Assembly (NCBI GenBank): GCA_900660155.1
Contig: CABFPE010000410.1
Location: 604,634-668,633 of the forward strand
Length of the DNA stretch: 64,000 bases
From: Hofstenia miamia
Taxonomy: Eukaryota > Xenacoelomorpha > Acoela > Hofsteniidae
Direction of reading: 5' to 3'
The translations under genes and the position numbers were made by a program. This document shows positions 12,262 to 22,616 of this stretch, one piece after another. Below the pieces are notes generated by a model. That model did not search any database and had not been told where the DNA came from. It worked only from the letters and a program-made list of their open reading frames with translations. How positions within the stretch are numbered: position 1 is the first letter of the stretch; every line of letters begins with the position of its first letter.

Positions 12262-12402
12262 ATTTAGTGCCTAAATCTGTTGCAATTTCTGAAAAGGTTT
12301 TCTTCTTTAAATCCCTGTTCTTATAACATGAATCGAGACATGTCATAAAAAAGGCCGTTGCCTCACTGCCTCTATCAACTTTGATTCTAAACCATCAGTC
12401 AT
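12262..12402 (-). pseudogene. MADF-domain N-terminal exon relic
   Basis: From an ATG at 12402 the reading begins MTDGLESKLIEAVRQRP and, after frame changes, gives FYDMS and then YKNRDLKKKTFSEIATDLG. This fits the MADF (Myb/SANT-like) start, LI..V...P.LYD.....Y+dr..k...W.eIa..lg. A consensus donor GTGAGT follows at 12261-12256. MADF proteins are DNA-binding factors and also the partner protein of many PIF/Harbinger transposons. At least two frameshifts. Its position inside hAT B suggests capture or a nested Harbinger-type element. Confidence 0.6.
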
Positions 12403-13109
12403 GCTACTGTTCAATATTGATCGCAGAGCTTATACTATCTATTTTCAAATCAATTTTTAAATTAACATTCTTCCTATGGGTTAGACATTGCTAATTATTC
12501 TACTTGAAAGAATTAGGTTGCTTTGGGATTTGCTTTTGTTTCAATTCGAAGCACGTCAATTCTAAATAAACATAACTGAGATCGCTATTTTTCACATTTA
12601 CTTATTCTCTATTCCAATTAGAAGTATAACAATTTTACTCACATAGAATATATTTAATTATTTAGTACTAAACAAAGTGCAAAAAATCAAGATTTAATTA
12701 AACACATCACAATAATTTCGACTAAAAATATTATCAATTTAGTAGTTAATTTTGATTAGAAAATTGTTCTAATTTATGTTAAATCGCTATGCAATTGTTA
12801 AATAATTTGATTCGAAAACATGCATGTCCCATGTCAATTTATAGATTTATGTTATAGATTTTTATATAACAGTTTTTTTCTGTTAGTTTTGTTTCTCTAC
12901 TGTAACTTTTTAATTTAATTGGTTCTAGATTACATAATTGCAATGAATTGAGCAATTAATTGGGAAATTGATTGCTTTGCTTTCCAATTTCAATTAATTG
13001 ATTGGTAGGTAGCAATTAATTGCAATTCAATTTTTCCAACCCCTGCTGTAGACTACCAATATGTTATAAATTATGCTTAAATCAAATCATGGCTAATGTA
13101 TTATATTGA

Positions 13110-13510
13110 TTGTTAACTGAAGCTTTATTTCATCAAGAGCAACAGAAACAAGTTGTATTGAACTGTTCCCAATTCGAAAGCACTTCTCCCCCTTTAATGT
13201 TTCAGAGTACTAATTCAGGGAATCAACCCCTAGATTCCAAGAAGTATAAAATTGATTATCCTTTCGAATCAATGCTCAAGAGGATAAATAAAGATGCCAT
13301 AAATTGGATTCGACCTAGGAGGACTTCGAAAGATGAACTAGATGCGTATCTAAAACTGTGTGATCAAGGGATACGGTTAATATATGATGAAAATAATCCG
13401 CTCGAGTTTCCTATTCTTTCTCAAATTGCTAGTGAAATTTATACGATTCAATGTTCCAGTGGGGAGAGTGAGCGTCGTTTTAGTATAAGGCTCTTTATTG
13501 GACAGTGATG
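13110..13510 (+). pseudogene. hAT transposase C-terminal region (element A)
   Basis: A 132-codon open frame. The last third matches the hAT dimerization domain: DAYLKLCDQGIRL, then PLEFPILSQIASEIYTIQCS, then SGESERRFS, corresponding to FP.La.iA..yl.i..sS..sER.FS. The upstream part is acidic/serine-rich spacer sequence; catalytic D, D and E blocks are not present. The orientation agrees with the 3' terminus at 13787. Insertion of element B has separated it from any upstream coding. Confidence 0.82.
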
Positions 13511-13934
13511 CTTTTGAATCTCTAACAGTTCTTAAAGAAGCCTACGTCAATAATCAATGCCCAGGAACTCATCAGTTAAGTTGGACAATCTTATAGTTTG
13601 TTTATATTGGATAAAACGTTTTCAAAATAGCAATCTAATAACACCAAAATAACTTAGTAAAGAAAGTACCAGTCTTCACTCATCCACCAAATTAATTTTT
13701 TTCTAAGCCGGCCGAAACCGGTCTGCTAAGGAATCATCTAATTGGCTCCCGGCCCGGCTGGAAAATATGCAGCCGTTTCCAACTCTGAGTGAGCTACTTG
13801 ATAATGAGCAACAATTACTACTATACGGATAGCTGTTATTCATATCGCACTATATATGAGAACAAAACAGGTGCTCTCATTAGAGAATAGGCGTTATTTT
13901 GCAATAGTATCTTATTTAATAAAAATTTTTTATT

Positions 13935-14110
13935 AAAAAATTTCCAAATAAGTGGAACAATATGCGAAGCTTCTTGGGTAACGAAATATGCAAAATAGAA
14001 AAATCGAAACGTAGCTGGAGCTCCATTGAAGATCTCTACGAATCGAAATGGGAATATTTCTACAAAGATTTGTAAATCCACGTGCCAGCGTTACTAACGT
14101 TAATTTCACT
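13935..14110 (+). pseudogene. MADF-like partner protein exon of PIF/Harbinger
   Basis: The plus strand reads KFPNKWNNMRSFLGNEICK, then RSWSSIEDLYESKWEYFYKD and, after one frame change, FVNPRASVTN. This fits the second half of a MADF domain (KWknlRd.y.+e..k.......W.yy..l.FL). A strong donor, GTAAGT, follows at 14111. A tail typical of the same protein (EDLLVKATETLNSV then DEDEIHCLRN, about 15330-15450, plus strand) lies beyond transposase exon 2. The MADF protein is thought to help the transposase reach DNA. The exon structure is inferred. Confidence 0.5.
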
Positions 14111-14162
14111 GTAAGTACAATTATGTTTATTACATAAAATACTAATAATACCAATTGAATGG

Positions 14163-15992
14163 TTATTGTATTTTATCAAATTGCCAATACACAATTCCAT
14201 TGGTTTCAAAGAAATCTGAAAATTCATCCCACAAAAATTTTGCAAGTCTAGAAAAATTGCGAGCATTCGTTGCATCTAAACTGTTCAAGCGAAATTTTGA
14301 CCTCGAACGAGTTTGATTGACACTCTCTATTAGATCATCTTGATTAATTGCATCACCAATGTAATTGGAATTTTCATTATTTAAATATCTGTGCAGTACA
14401 CACGTAGCATTTATGGTAAGTTCAACCTTTTCTGAGGATATAAGCATATATGAGTTTGAAAAATTGTGAAGCGATTAGATAACATTCCAAAGGCATTCTC
14501 ATTTTCCATCCGAAATCTGTGACAATCGATAATTGAATACTTTTTCTGATTCACTGTTGAGTTTGTGAAGGGCTTCAGCAAGTGAGGCAGAATTTTAAAA
14601 GCATCATCTCCCACAAATACTTTGTTTACATTTAGTGTTCGATCAGGTAATGGAGATAAGCCAAATAAATTATATGCATCTTTCATTTTTTCACACATTG
14701 GTGAGTAATTAAAGACGCCAGAATCACCAACTCTACCATTAGTACCAGTATCAATCAAGCGAAATTTTAGTCAGCATCAACTACAGCCAATAGAATTAAG
14801 CTATAATACCTTTACAGTTAAAAAGTATGAGTCATATCTTTTAGGGACTCTAAATGCAAAATGCTTACAAACAAAGGTGCCAAGACAGGATGGGAAATTC
14901 CATTTTCAATCAAATTTGTTCATTATCGTTTCCCAACAAAATCTTGTTTTGGGTTCTTAATTTAAAATAAGTAATAATTGCGAAACAGACACATACTGGT
15001 GCTACCAGGGATAAGCATGGGTTGGAAATTGAGAAAGATGCTTCAGAAAACCCCGCCAAAATTTCAAAAAGGGCTATTACACAACTAAGCTTTAGTGAAT
15101 TCAATTAACATGTGTAGTAGTTCATAGGCAATGTTTGAAAATTAAAATTAAAATTGTTAAATTTTGCATTAGTATCAAATTGAGTGGTGCAGAATTTCTG
15201 CCCATATTCATCTCTACATTTTACTCGTACTTGTACCTGCGTTAGCTTAGTTATCTCTATTCACATTGATATAAGAAACATTTAGAATGTTCAAGACAAA
15301 GAAAATAATGGCACAGAAGATCCAACACCAAAAAATTAGAGAAAAGCCAGTGAAGATTTGCTTGTGAAAGCTACGGAGACGTTAAATTCAGTTGGTGCAA
15401 TAGTGAGTAATGATGAAGATGAGATACATTGCCTCAGAAATACGAAAACTTTACCCTAAGAAAAAATGGGAAGCGAAGTACAGAATAAACCAAGACTTTT
15501 ATGAAGTTGGTCCTCCTTCGAAATAAATTTTTATTATGTGAAATATATGCAGTTGATGTATTAGTTACCTCGATGTAAATATTCTTGAAAATTTGAATAA
15601 TTGCTTTGAGGTCATCTGGAATGATGCCTGAAATGGTAGATCTAGGCATTCGAAATGAGACCTCCAGGTCACTGAATGAGTTTCGAGTAGCTAAGAAACG
15701 TAATGTTATCATCAATTTTTCGCTAGGTGGTATCGCTTTTCGCATTTTAGTAGCCTGTTTAGTAATTAAATGTCAATAACTGTTCAAAATAAACAGTAGG
15801 AATTCTCAGTATCCACTTGGATCTTCAAATTGGAGTTCATTTTGGAGTTTAGTACTGATAAGTACTGTCGTCTTTGATGCCATTTTTTATACACAGTTTT
15901 CTTGACGAACGTTTTTCTTTTTGCATAGATTTTGCAATTAAAATTGCAATAATGGCTGCCAGTTCAACCTCACCATACCGCTCAGAAGCCAT
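14163..15992 (-). pseudogene. PIF/Harbinger transposase, two-exon, decayed
   Basis: The reading starts at 15992 (MASERYGEVELAAIIAIL). Then come a WHQRRQYLSVLNSKMN block (about 15890), ITKQATKMRKAIPPSEKLM and ITLRFLATRNSFSDLEVSF (15760-15640) and a helix-turn-helix (PRSTISGIIPDDLKAII). A GTAACT donor near 15570 ends exon 1. Exon 2 begins about 14960: KWNFPSCLGTF, then LILLAVVDAD, then DTGTNGRVGDSGVF (14755-14710), VFVGDDAFKILPHLLKPF and ENENAFGMLSNRFTIF. These match the harbinger DDE (DDE_Tnp_4) blocks. It ends at 14163 with VYWQFDK. The first DDE block (normally GaiDGKH) reads GTFVCKHFAF, so its aspartate is lost; stops and frameshifts lie at about 14930 and 14780. Confidence 0.85.
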
Positions 15993-16268
15993 TTAAAATG
16001 CTGTAGTTTTGAATAAAACTTAATCAATAAATAACTATAATTATTGTTTATTGCAATGTAAACGAAAGTATTATGAGCCATAATTATGGTAAATAATGTC
16101 TGTTCAGGCTATTATGTAAGTTTATTTAATTGGAGCACAGTTATGCATTATCACATTGTGAATATGGAGTAAGTAAAATATTCCTACATTTGTCTCAATG
16201 AGATTAATAATAAATTTATTGACTAAGGAATGTACTTTTCAATTCAAGTCGTTTATAATTCGTTTTAG
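15993..16268. other. Flank of Harbinger relic
   Basis: Should contain the right end of the Harbinger element, but no terminal inverted repeat or 3-bp duplication could be matched to the 13796-13934 side. The CATAATTATGG palindrome near 16078 is unexplained. Confidence 0.4.
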
Positions 16269-16584
16269 GCAAAAGAAATCTGAAAGTTCGTTTTAAATCG
16301 ATGGGTATCATCCCTCCTGTTTCACGTTTCTTGATCACTATAAAACTTCGTCGAAAGTTTAAAGGCAAAAAAAGTGAACCAATTCTGATTACATTGCCTC
16401 CAAAGAACTTGACGGATCTTCGTAGCTTCAAATGGTACTGGAAAATGAAAACTTTGTTCTGTACAGATTCAGTGCAGTGGATATCAAATGAAGAAACCGG
16501 AGTACTCTTTACCATAAAAAATTCTACCCTTCCCAAAATTTTTGTTTTCCGTGCACATTGCAGATATAGAGTGGAAACATACAG
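16269..16584 (+). CDS. Candidate internal exon of an unrecognised host gene
   Basis: Bounded by an acceptor (TTCGTTTTAG, ending 16268) and a donor (ACATACAG|GTATTT, after 16584), with an open frame of 104 codons between them. Codon content is mixed and less A+T-rich than the surroundings: KRNLKVRFKSMGIIPPVSRF at the start, LRSFKWYWKMKTLFC and TDSVQWISNEETG in the middle, FVFRAHCRYRVETY at the end. There are two N-glycosylation sequons (NLT, NST) and two cysteines, so a secreted or extracellular beta-rich segment is possible. It matches no transposase I know. It may belong with the candidate terminal exon at 27074, with transposon-filled introns between; that link is inference. Confidence 0.45.
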
Positions 16585-16943
16585 GTATTTCAAACGAATT
16601 TATTTGAAAATGTATAATGTAAAGCATGTTTCCCTACATGCTATTTTTCCGCTTTTTATTTCCACAAAGTTAAATAGATTATCTCGTAATCGAGTTGTAG
16701 TAAACACTTTGATTTATTGTCTAGACTCCGAAGCGAAATTTTAAATGTTTTAACAAGAAAAAATTAATTGAAATATTCATTTTGTTAGATATTAACAATG
16801 GGCTTGCTTTTATAAGTTTGCAACAATTAAATGTCCTTAGCCCTGTCAGGAGGACGTAGGATTTTCTGACAGAGAAACATTGCTGTTATGTCGACCACGG
16901 AGTCTAAAACATTTACATTTGTAGAAATCTAGCGTCTTGAAGC

Positions 16944-18738
16944 TTAACACTAGAAAGGCCGATTACATCAAACTGATGTAATGAGACATGGCTTCAGGGG
17001 TGTACTCGAGGGGGTGCTCAGGCCATCTTGTTAAATTTGAATAGGGGCCCAGCCCCCCCCGCCTTGTTAAGGTTATATTATGGCTTGTGGTGTTGTATTT
17101 TAATTGTTGAATAACAAAATTTGGTTAAAATATGGCATCAAAATATCAGTTCTCAAATATAGAGCCCCTTTGTTAATTACTTAGGAGTACAGTCCTGCAT
17201 AGCTTTTATATTTTTGAAAATTTTTCAACATGTGGCCACAAAACTAAGTTTATGGCCATTTGCTATAATTTCATTTTAAATTTGAGCCCATAAAATAATG
17301 GGCTGGAAAAAAATTTGAATGTATGCCTAGAAATGCCAATTACTTATATAAATGCCAAGATTATCTATTTAGTAAATTATTTTCAACATATAACACAGCA
17401 AATGATTCACTCGCAGTACATGCATTTGCTTCACATTGGTCTTAGACATTTGCAGCATCTGGTCATGTTGTGCACGCAGCTGTGCTTTACTTAACATTGG
17501 ATTCGTTTCTTCATCTTGGCTGATCTTTTCAGCCTCTGAAGCAAAAGCAACTCTAGCTAAACATGGCCTAGGGCAAAGATAAAATGCGACAATCCATTGT
17601 AGAACCTGTTTGCAAAATGAGTGTCAGTGACAGACAGTTCCTTATGATGTGTTTGGACTGATACTACTGTTGAGATCTGCTTTTTCATTAACAAATCTGC
17701 CAGCTCACTCGATGTAAAAAATTGTCTGAGGTGACATTGTATCCTCCACTAAAGTATGGGTTGAGCAAGCTAAGAACGACGTGTGTACCAAGATACATAG
17801 ATCTCGTGTAATCACGACCCAGGTATGGCATAATAATATGGCAGTATTTGGATTTCATGTTGGCTAAAATTCAAAATGTGATACCAAATTTATCTGGCTT
17901 AATTGCCATAGACTGAGTGAAGCTACATTTTGACTTTGTAAGTAAAACTGTTCGTCTATTGTCAAAGATTCCACAGGTAGAAACCTCTTCTGGGAATTCT
18001 CAACAAAGCGGTTGAGAACATGACTGAATAGAGCAAATTTGTTTGTTTCCTGTTGTAAATATCTTGTTGACTGGACATCAAAACGAATGTATTTCTTATA
18101 TCCGGAAAACGCTATCTTGACATTGTTTCTTGAAATGCCTCACTCCTAATATCTTTTGACCAAAGTAGATTTACAGGGAAGTTATGCTGATGCATCACAC
18201 CACAGATGTAACGCAGTCCAATAAATTGTGTTAACTCACCTTTGAGAGTTGCCACTAACCGTCGTATTGATGTGTAAATCTGCGTTACATTTGTATATAT
18301 GCCGCAACAAGTATATCATCATCGCCTTCATTATCACTTCAACTTTCGCTGTCTGCGATAATTTCAAATAATAAAAGAGCTTTTGCAGCAGTGGTTCTCA
18401 TGGAGAAAAATATGACAGTAAAAAGTTCTACAATAAATGATCATATATAGCATTAATTCAATAAAGTCTAGAGATATATTGTTTGATGACGCCGCTAAAC
18501 TAGTGCTACTAAATTTCCAGGTTTTGTAGCTCCAATTTGGCTTGTTTGCTACTTCAATTAGAGACATCAAAGTGGAGCGGTGAAACAAGTTTGTCAGAAC
18601 CTGTTTACAACTTGACTAATGACTTCAAAAGATCATATTGCAAATAATTATGAAATAAAATACATTAATTTGAAGAATAATCAAATTGATGTAATTGGCC
18701 TTTTTAGGAATATTTTTTCCTTGCCTTTCTAGTTTTAA
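16944..18738 (-). mobile_element. piggyBac-type element with TTAA ends
   Basis: The left terminus TTAACACTAGAAAGGCCGAT and the right terminus read inward (TTAAAACTAGAAAGGCAAG) are matching inverted repeats starting at TTAA. Subterminal ATTACATCAA occurs on both sides, and on the left it forms the palindrome TTACATCAAACTGATGTAA. The interior encodes a decayed transposase on the minus strand. A G-rich hAT-like scrap starting CAGGGGTGTACTCG (about 16996) sits inside the left end. Confidence 0.88.
17400..18361 (-). pseudogene. piggyBac transposase (16944-18738 element)
   Basis: Blocks in order on the minus strand: acidic N-terminus SDNEGDDDILVAAYIQM (about 18340-18290); a decayed RNNVKIAFSGYKKYIRFDVQ block (about 18110-18080); NRFVENSQKRFLPVESLTID then EQF (about 18020-17950), which retains the first catalytic aspartate in TIDEQ; IKPDKFGITFWI (about 17900, the KP.KYGIK block); YTRSMYLGTHVVLSLLNPYF then SGGYNVTSDNF (17820-17735), which retains the aspartate before NF. 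The C-terminal cysteine-rich region is poorly preserved. Several frameshifts and stops. It acts by TTAA-specific cut and paste. Confidence 0.85.
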
Positions 18739-19373
18739 ATTCGAGTCTACTTCGCTACTCTCCACATGGATCTGGTTAGCGAATATTACACTTGGCAACA
18801 AAACATTTTTTTCTTTGTTCTAATTAAAATTTTGTTTGTTTATAATCTCAAAACACAATTGTAACCAGGGGGATAAAAGGAAGAAAATACATGACATAGA
18901 CAAATGAATAAAAATATTTCTTTGATAGGTTTCCTTGACAAACTTGACTCACTATTTCAACCATATGTCAAAAGCATTTTTTCTAACTTTAGTGGTTTTT
19001 TAAAAAATAATTTTGGCTTTCAAATAAATTCTAGCAATCGGTCTGTATGTTAATTAAAAAATACGAAAACAGACACTAATATTTAAAAAATTTTATGCTC
19101 TTTATATACACATATACATAATTGGAATAATGAATTACTTTTCATGAATTAGTTAAATATATTTCACACTAATGAATTTTATTGAAAATCTCAAAAATTA
19201 TTAGAATAGATATAAAATGTATACGAAGACCTAAAGGAGTGTGAATTTGAACAAAATTACATAAAAAACTTTTAATTCCCTTTCGTTTATGAGAGTCCAA
19301 ATATATTCTTATTCTACCAACATTCGTTAACAGTTCGTCGTCGTTTGGTATGCATTTTTCACTCCACAACGTT

Positions 19374-20573
19374 TTAACACTAGAACTATCGCAATTTTTT
19401 TTACCAAGAATACCTAACACCGGTCAAAATGACCGGTGCTAAAATAATCTATTAAAAATATAAACCAAAGTCAGCTTATGATTGCTTCACACATATTTAT
19501 TGCAAATTACCTTACAGAATCCAAATTTATCTAATTTTGACAATCATGGAAGCTACAATGGAAGCTACAATATCGGACAATTACGTTCATCTGCATCATG
19601 TGAGTCGAGATACGGAATTTGATGTAGACAATATTTTGGTTTACATCTTTGTAAATCCATACTTTTAAGCAAAATTTTAGAATAAATATGCTCTCTGCAA
19701 GAATAGCGATTTCGTAACTCATGAGTTTTATACGCAATATGATGCAATTTTTTGTAAAATTTTGAAATTTCTCTCGGGCTACATGGAATTTAACAGATTA
19801 TATCGGAGATGATCTAGGTGAAGTACAATCAAATCAAGGGAAGGCTATTACACCGAAATTGATTTCTCGACATGGCATATTTTATGAGAGCGATATAAAA
19901 TTTGTTTCATCAAAAGGTGTGAACTGGCGCAAGCCTCAGTCCAAGAATAGCTCCAAGATAAACAAAGCCAATAAATTTTTTCTTGATAGTTAGATTTCTG
20001 GTGAGATCATAATGATATCATGTTGACCAGATTTTACATTATTCCATACTGTATTTCCATGTTATTCCCACAATAGTGTCATATTTAGCAATGATTTTTC
20101 CGATGGGTCTAATATGGGTTAATATATTAAACTACAATTTTAAGATGACTAAGTCATCATTTGCAATAAGATTTTCAAATATAATCAATGGAATCATTAT
20201 CATCTTATGATTTCTCTTGATCAAGATTGGCAAAATGCTGAAGAACATTCAATGCTGAGAATCGCTGTACATTACTAGGAAAATGTTATAGATTTAGTTC
20301 CATTGTAGTTCCTACAATAAAATGGGTCTGTTAAGTGTTTTGAATGATCACAACACTTACCGGTCAAAATGACCGGAATGGTTATTGAAGGTATTCACGT
20401 GAAAATACAGTTAAAATTCAATGAAAATTTTTAATGATCACTAAAAATAATTTTGCATCACAATATGATAATTGTATGAAAAATCCAAATCAAAAAGTTC
20501 ACCTGAAAATTTTTACAAGACAAAAACATTTTGTTTCCGGTCAAAATGACCGGTTTGGGTATTCTAGTGTTAA
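19374..20573 (-). mobile_element. piggyBac-type element with CCGGTCA palindromes
   Basis: Ends TTAACACTAGAAC (19374) and, inverted, TTAACACTAGAATACCC (20573), each at a TTAA. Subterminal palindromes CACCGGTCA-AAA-TGACCGGTG (19418-19438), CCGGTCAAAATGACCGG (20360-20376) and the same again near the right end (20537-20553) are probably transposase binding sites. Length 1200 bp, well short of a full piggyBac. Confidence 0.88.
19560..19990 (-). pseudogene. piggyBac transposase scraps
   Basis: On the minus strand FIGFVYLGAILGLRLAPVHT (about 19975-19920) matches the conserved FIGL..lG....R.P block. It is followed in a neighbouring frame by ALIKYAMSRNQFR (the MSR.RF block, about 19880-19850) and KYGFTKM then TKILSTSNSVS (about 19660-19610), resembling KYGIK.w...D..T.Y. 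The rest is too decayed to align. Multiple frame changes. Confidence 0.5.
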
Positions 20574-21062
20574 CCTTCTATAAAAAAAGTGCCGTTTATG
20601 TCAATGTGTCAAAACTTGATGACTTTTTAGGTTATTCGAAAAAGATTAATATTATATAGGAATGATCATTTTTGACTAAATTTATTTGTAGGTTATTATA
20701 TATTCATATATTTTGACAGTTTGGGGTGCATTTTGCACCCAAACATTATAATAGTAATACTGAAAATTTTATGTGTATCTGACATAAATTAAAAGAACAT
20801 CTCTGAGGTATTTCTTGTGAATGTATTTACCAATTTGCGCAATTGTGTTCTTTGATGCAATGATTCTTGCATACACATGATTGTCTAATGAATCGCTAAT
20901 ATGTTGTATACTGCACTTTTTTGTGGAATCCTGACAATAATTAAGATTCACATTATTTGTTAAAATGAGAACAGTATCTTACAAGTGTTGCATACCTCTA
21001 TTTAACAAAATATGCGCCTTTATATCTTTGAATCAGCATCAAATCTGCGTTTCTAGTGTTAA
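20570..21062. mobile_element. Short piggyBac-type element sharing a TTAA with its neighbour
   Basis: The right terminus TTCTAGTGTTAA (21051-21062) is the inverse of the TTAACACTAGAA start used by the two elements to the left. The left side abuts the previous element at one shared TTAA (20570-20573). A subterminal palindrome GTTTGGGGTGCA-TTT-TGCACCCAAAC lies at 20719-20744. The left terminus itself (TTAACCTTCTATAAA) matches poorly, so this may be a solo right end. Confidence 0.5.
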
Positions 21063-21898
21063 GTTCTTGGGCTGTTACGAGATACGAAATTATGTCGGAC
21101 GGAAAATCGATACTTTGCCCGTTAATCAAAAACGTTTGAAGCCTATATAGATTAAATTAATAGTTTCTGTAGTTGTGGGAGGTTGTGGCAAACGATTCTT
21201 AGCTTTTTGACTGATTGAAAATGAGTGAAAACAAAGTTTTGGCTCAAAAACCGAGTATGTCGGACGGAATCGATAAAAAAGTCAAAAAATGATCTTTTAC
21301 TCGTAGTCGTTTTTTATCAAAACTAATCAGTCTATGCTGATGGAATTTATTATTTTTGAAACTTGAACAATAGCCTGTCATGAAAATAAAATAACATACT
21401 TCTAAAATTCATAATTACAAAATATTTTATAAATTGAAGTTGTTGGAACAGTATGTTGGACGAAAAAAATTTTAAAAAAAACAACCATCGAAATAATGCT
21501 CAAAAACCAACTAGAAAGCAGCAATACCATGTAACACATATACTCATATAATATAAGCTTATCAAATATCACTCAAGTCAAGATATGATCGGATTAAAAT
21601 AATTTTCCGTCCGACATAAAAAGCAAAAATTTTCCTAAAATAAGTTATAGCAGAACTTAGCAGAATTATTGAAACTAATAAAATGTAATTGAAATTTAAC
21701 AACTTTTGTGCAAATTTTATGTAAAACTATTCACAAAAACAGTCTTTATGGAACCAAATGGCACACGTCGGACATTGAAGCCACTCCTCATCAAGGACGT
21801 ATTCTGTTTCACAATAACCACAATGATGATCGTCAGTACTATTTTCAGGGTTGCCACAAGCTCCTTCTCCATAAAATTGAGTAAAATATGGACCAGTA

Positions 21899-22615
21899 TC
21901 ACTGGCTGTTTTGAAAAACTCCAAATACGGCACTTTTTGATCGTTGAAGAGTCGTTTAATCATGTGCACTTGAAGTGTTTCATACCATTCACTAAAACGT
22001 GGCATTCTTTCTCAAATCTCGCACAGACAAGACCATTGAGGAATCTTCTTATTAAAAATATATTGCTTATTTTTCTTGAACATGTCGTAAAGTTGACGGA
22101 ATGTAATCTTTTTTCCAAATTTGGATTCATAGGTCTCAACATTTTCCATAATTTTCGACCCATTAATGATATAGAAAATGTCCCTGATTTTCCATAGGAG
22201 GTATCGTTTTTGAGCATATTTTTTGACTTTGTTGAAAACACCAATATATACATTGTCTCTTCTTCCTGGTGTTGTATACGATCAAGAGACTACTCTCTTA
22301 AGTAGTCCTTGATACGATATATCGGCACGATCTAAGAAATTTAGCACCCACTGTTGTTCTTCAGATAACAAATTCTTCTTTCGTCCTGATTTTTCACCAA
22401 ACTTCACTTTCACGTTGAATTTTGAAGCCAAACTTTTTATTAGCTCTGTTTTTCTTCTTGGGCTTTGGGGAAGGCACTTTTCCACTCTTTTCACCGTCCG
22501 TGATTTGAATGCCGAGTTGAAAAAAGGCGACGATGATGCTGCTTCTGTTGGCTCAAATGCAGATGTTGCTGGTGACGGTGTGGCTTGACTTTTTTTAATT
22601 TTGAAAGACGCTTTC
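21899..22615. repeat. Direct duplication, copy 1 (717 bp)
   Basis: Matches 22617-23333 at a constant offset of 718 wherever compared, with the two copies separated by one N (22616). No difference was seen by eye. Confidence 0.9.
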
Positions 22616-22616
22616 N

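Larger units (their letters stand above)
11444..12835. repeat. Long inverted arms inside hAT B
   Basis: The left arm 11444-11652 and right arm 12624-12835 are inverted copies. Shared blocks include GCATGTTTTCGAAT, CTAATCAAAATTAAC, TTATTGTGATGTGTTT, CTTGATTTTTTGCACTTTG and ATTCTATGTGAGTAAAATTG. The centre holds the gap (11882-11963) and the MADF relic. Either these are long terminal repeats of a nested element or a fold-back structure belonging to B. Confidence 0.8.
11080..13045. mobile_element. hAT element B nested in A, perfect 8-bp target duplication
   Basis: Starts CAGGGCTTGGAAAAAATTAA and ends, read inward, CAGGGGTTGGAAAAATTG. Identical 8-mers CTGTAGAC flank it (11072-11079 and 13046-13053). 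Subterminal regions are arrays of AATTAATTG-type words on both sides. No hAT transposase was seen inside. The interior has inverted arms (11444-11652 and 12624-12835), a MADF-domain relic and an assembly gap. Confidence 0.88.
10789..13787 (+). mobile_element. hAT element A, perfect 8-bp target duplication
   Basis: The left end is CAGATTTGGAACTGGCTGC at 10789; the right end reads inward CAGAGTTGGAAACGGCTGC from 13787. Both are flanked by identical 8-mers AGTGAGCT (10781-10788 and 13788-13795), the 8-bp duplication expected of hAT. CCGG/GGCC words lie just inside both ends. It encodes a C-terminal transposase relic (13110-13508) and is interrupted by hAT element B (11080-13045). Without B it would be only about 1 kb, so it was already internally deleted or decayed. 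Confidence 0.88.
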
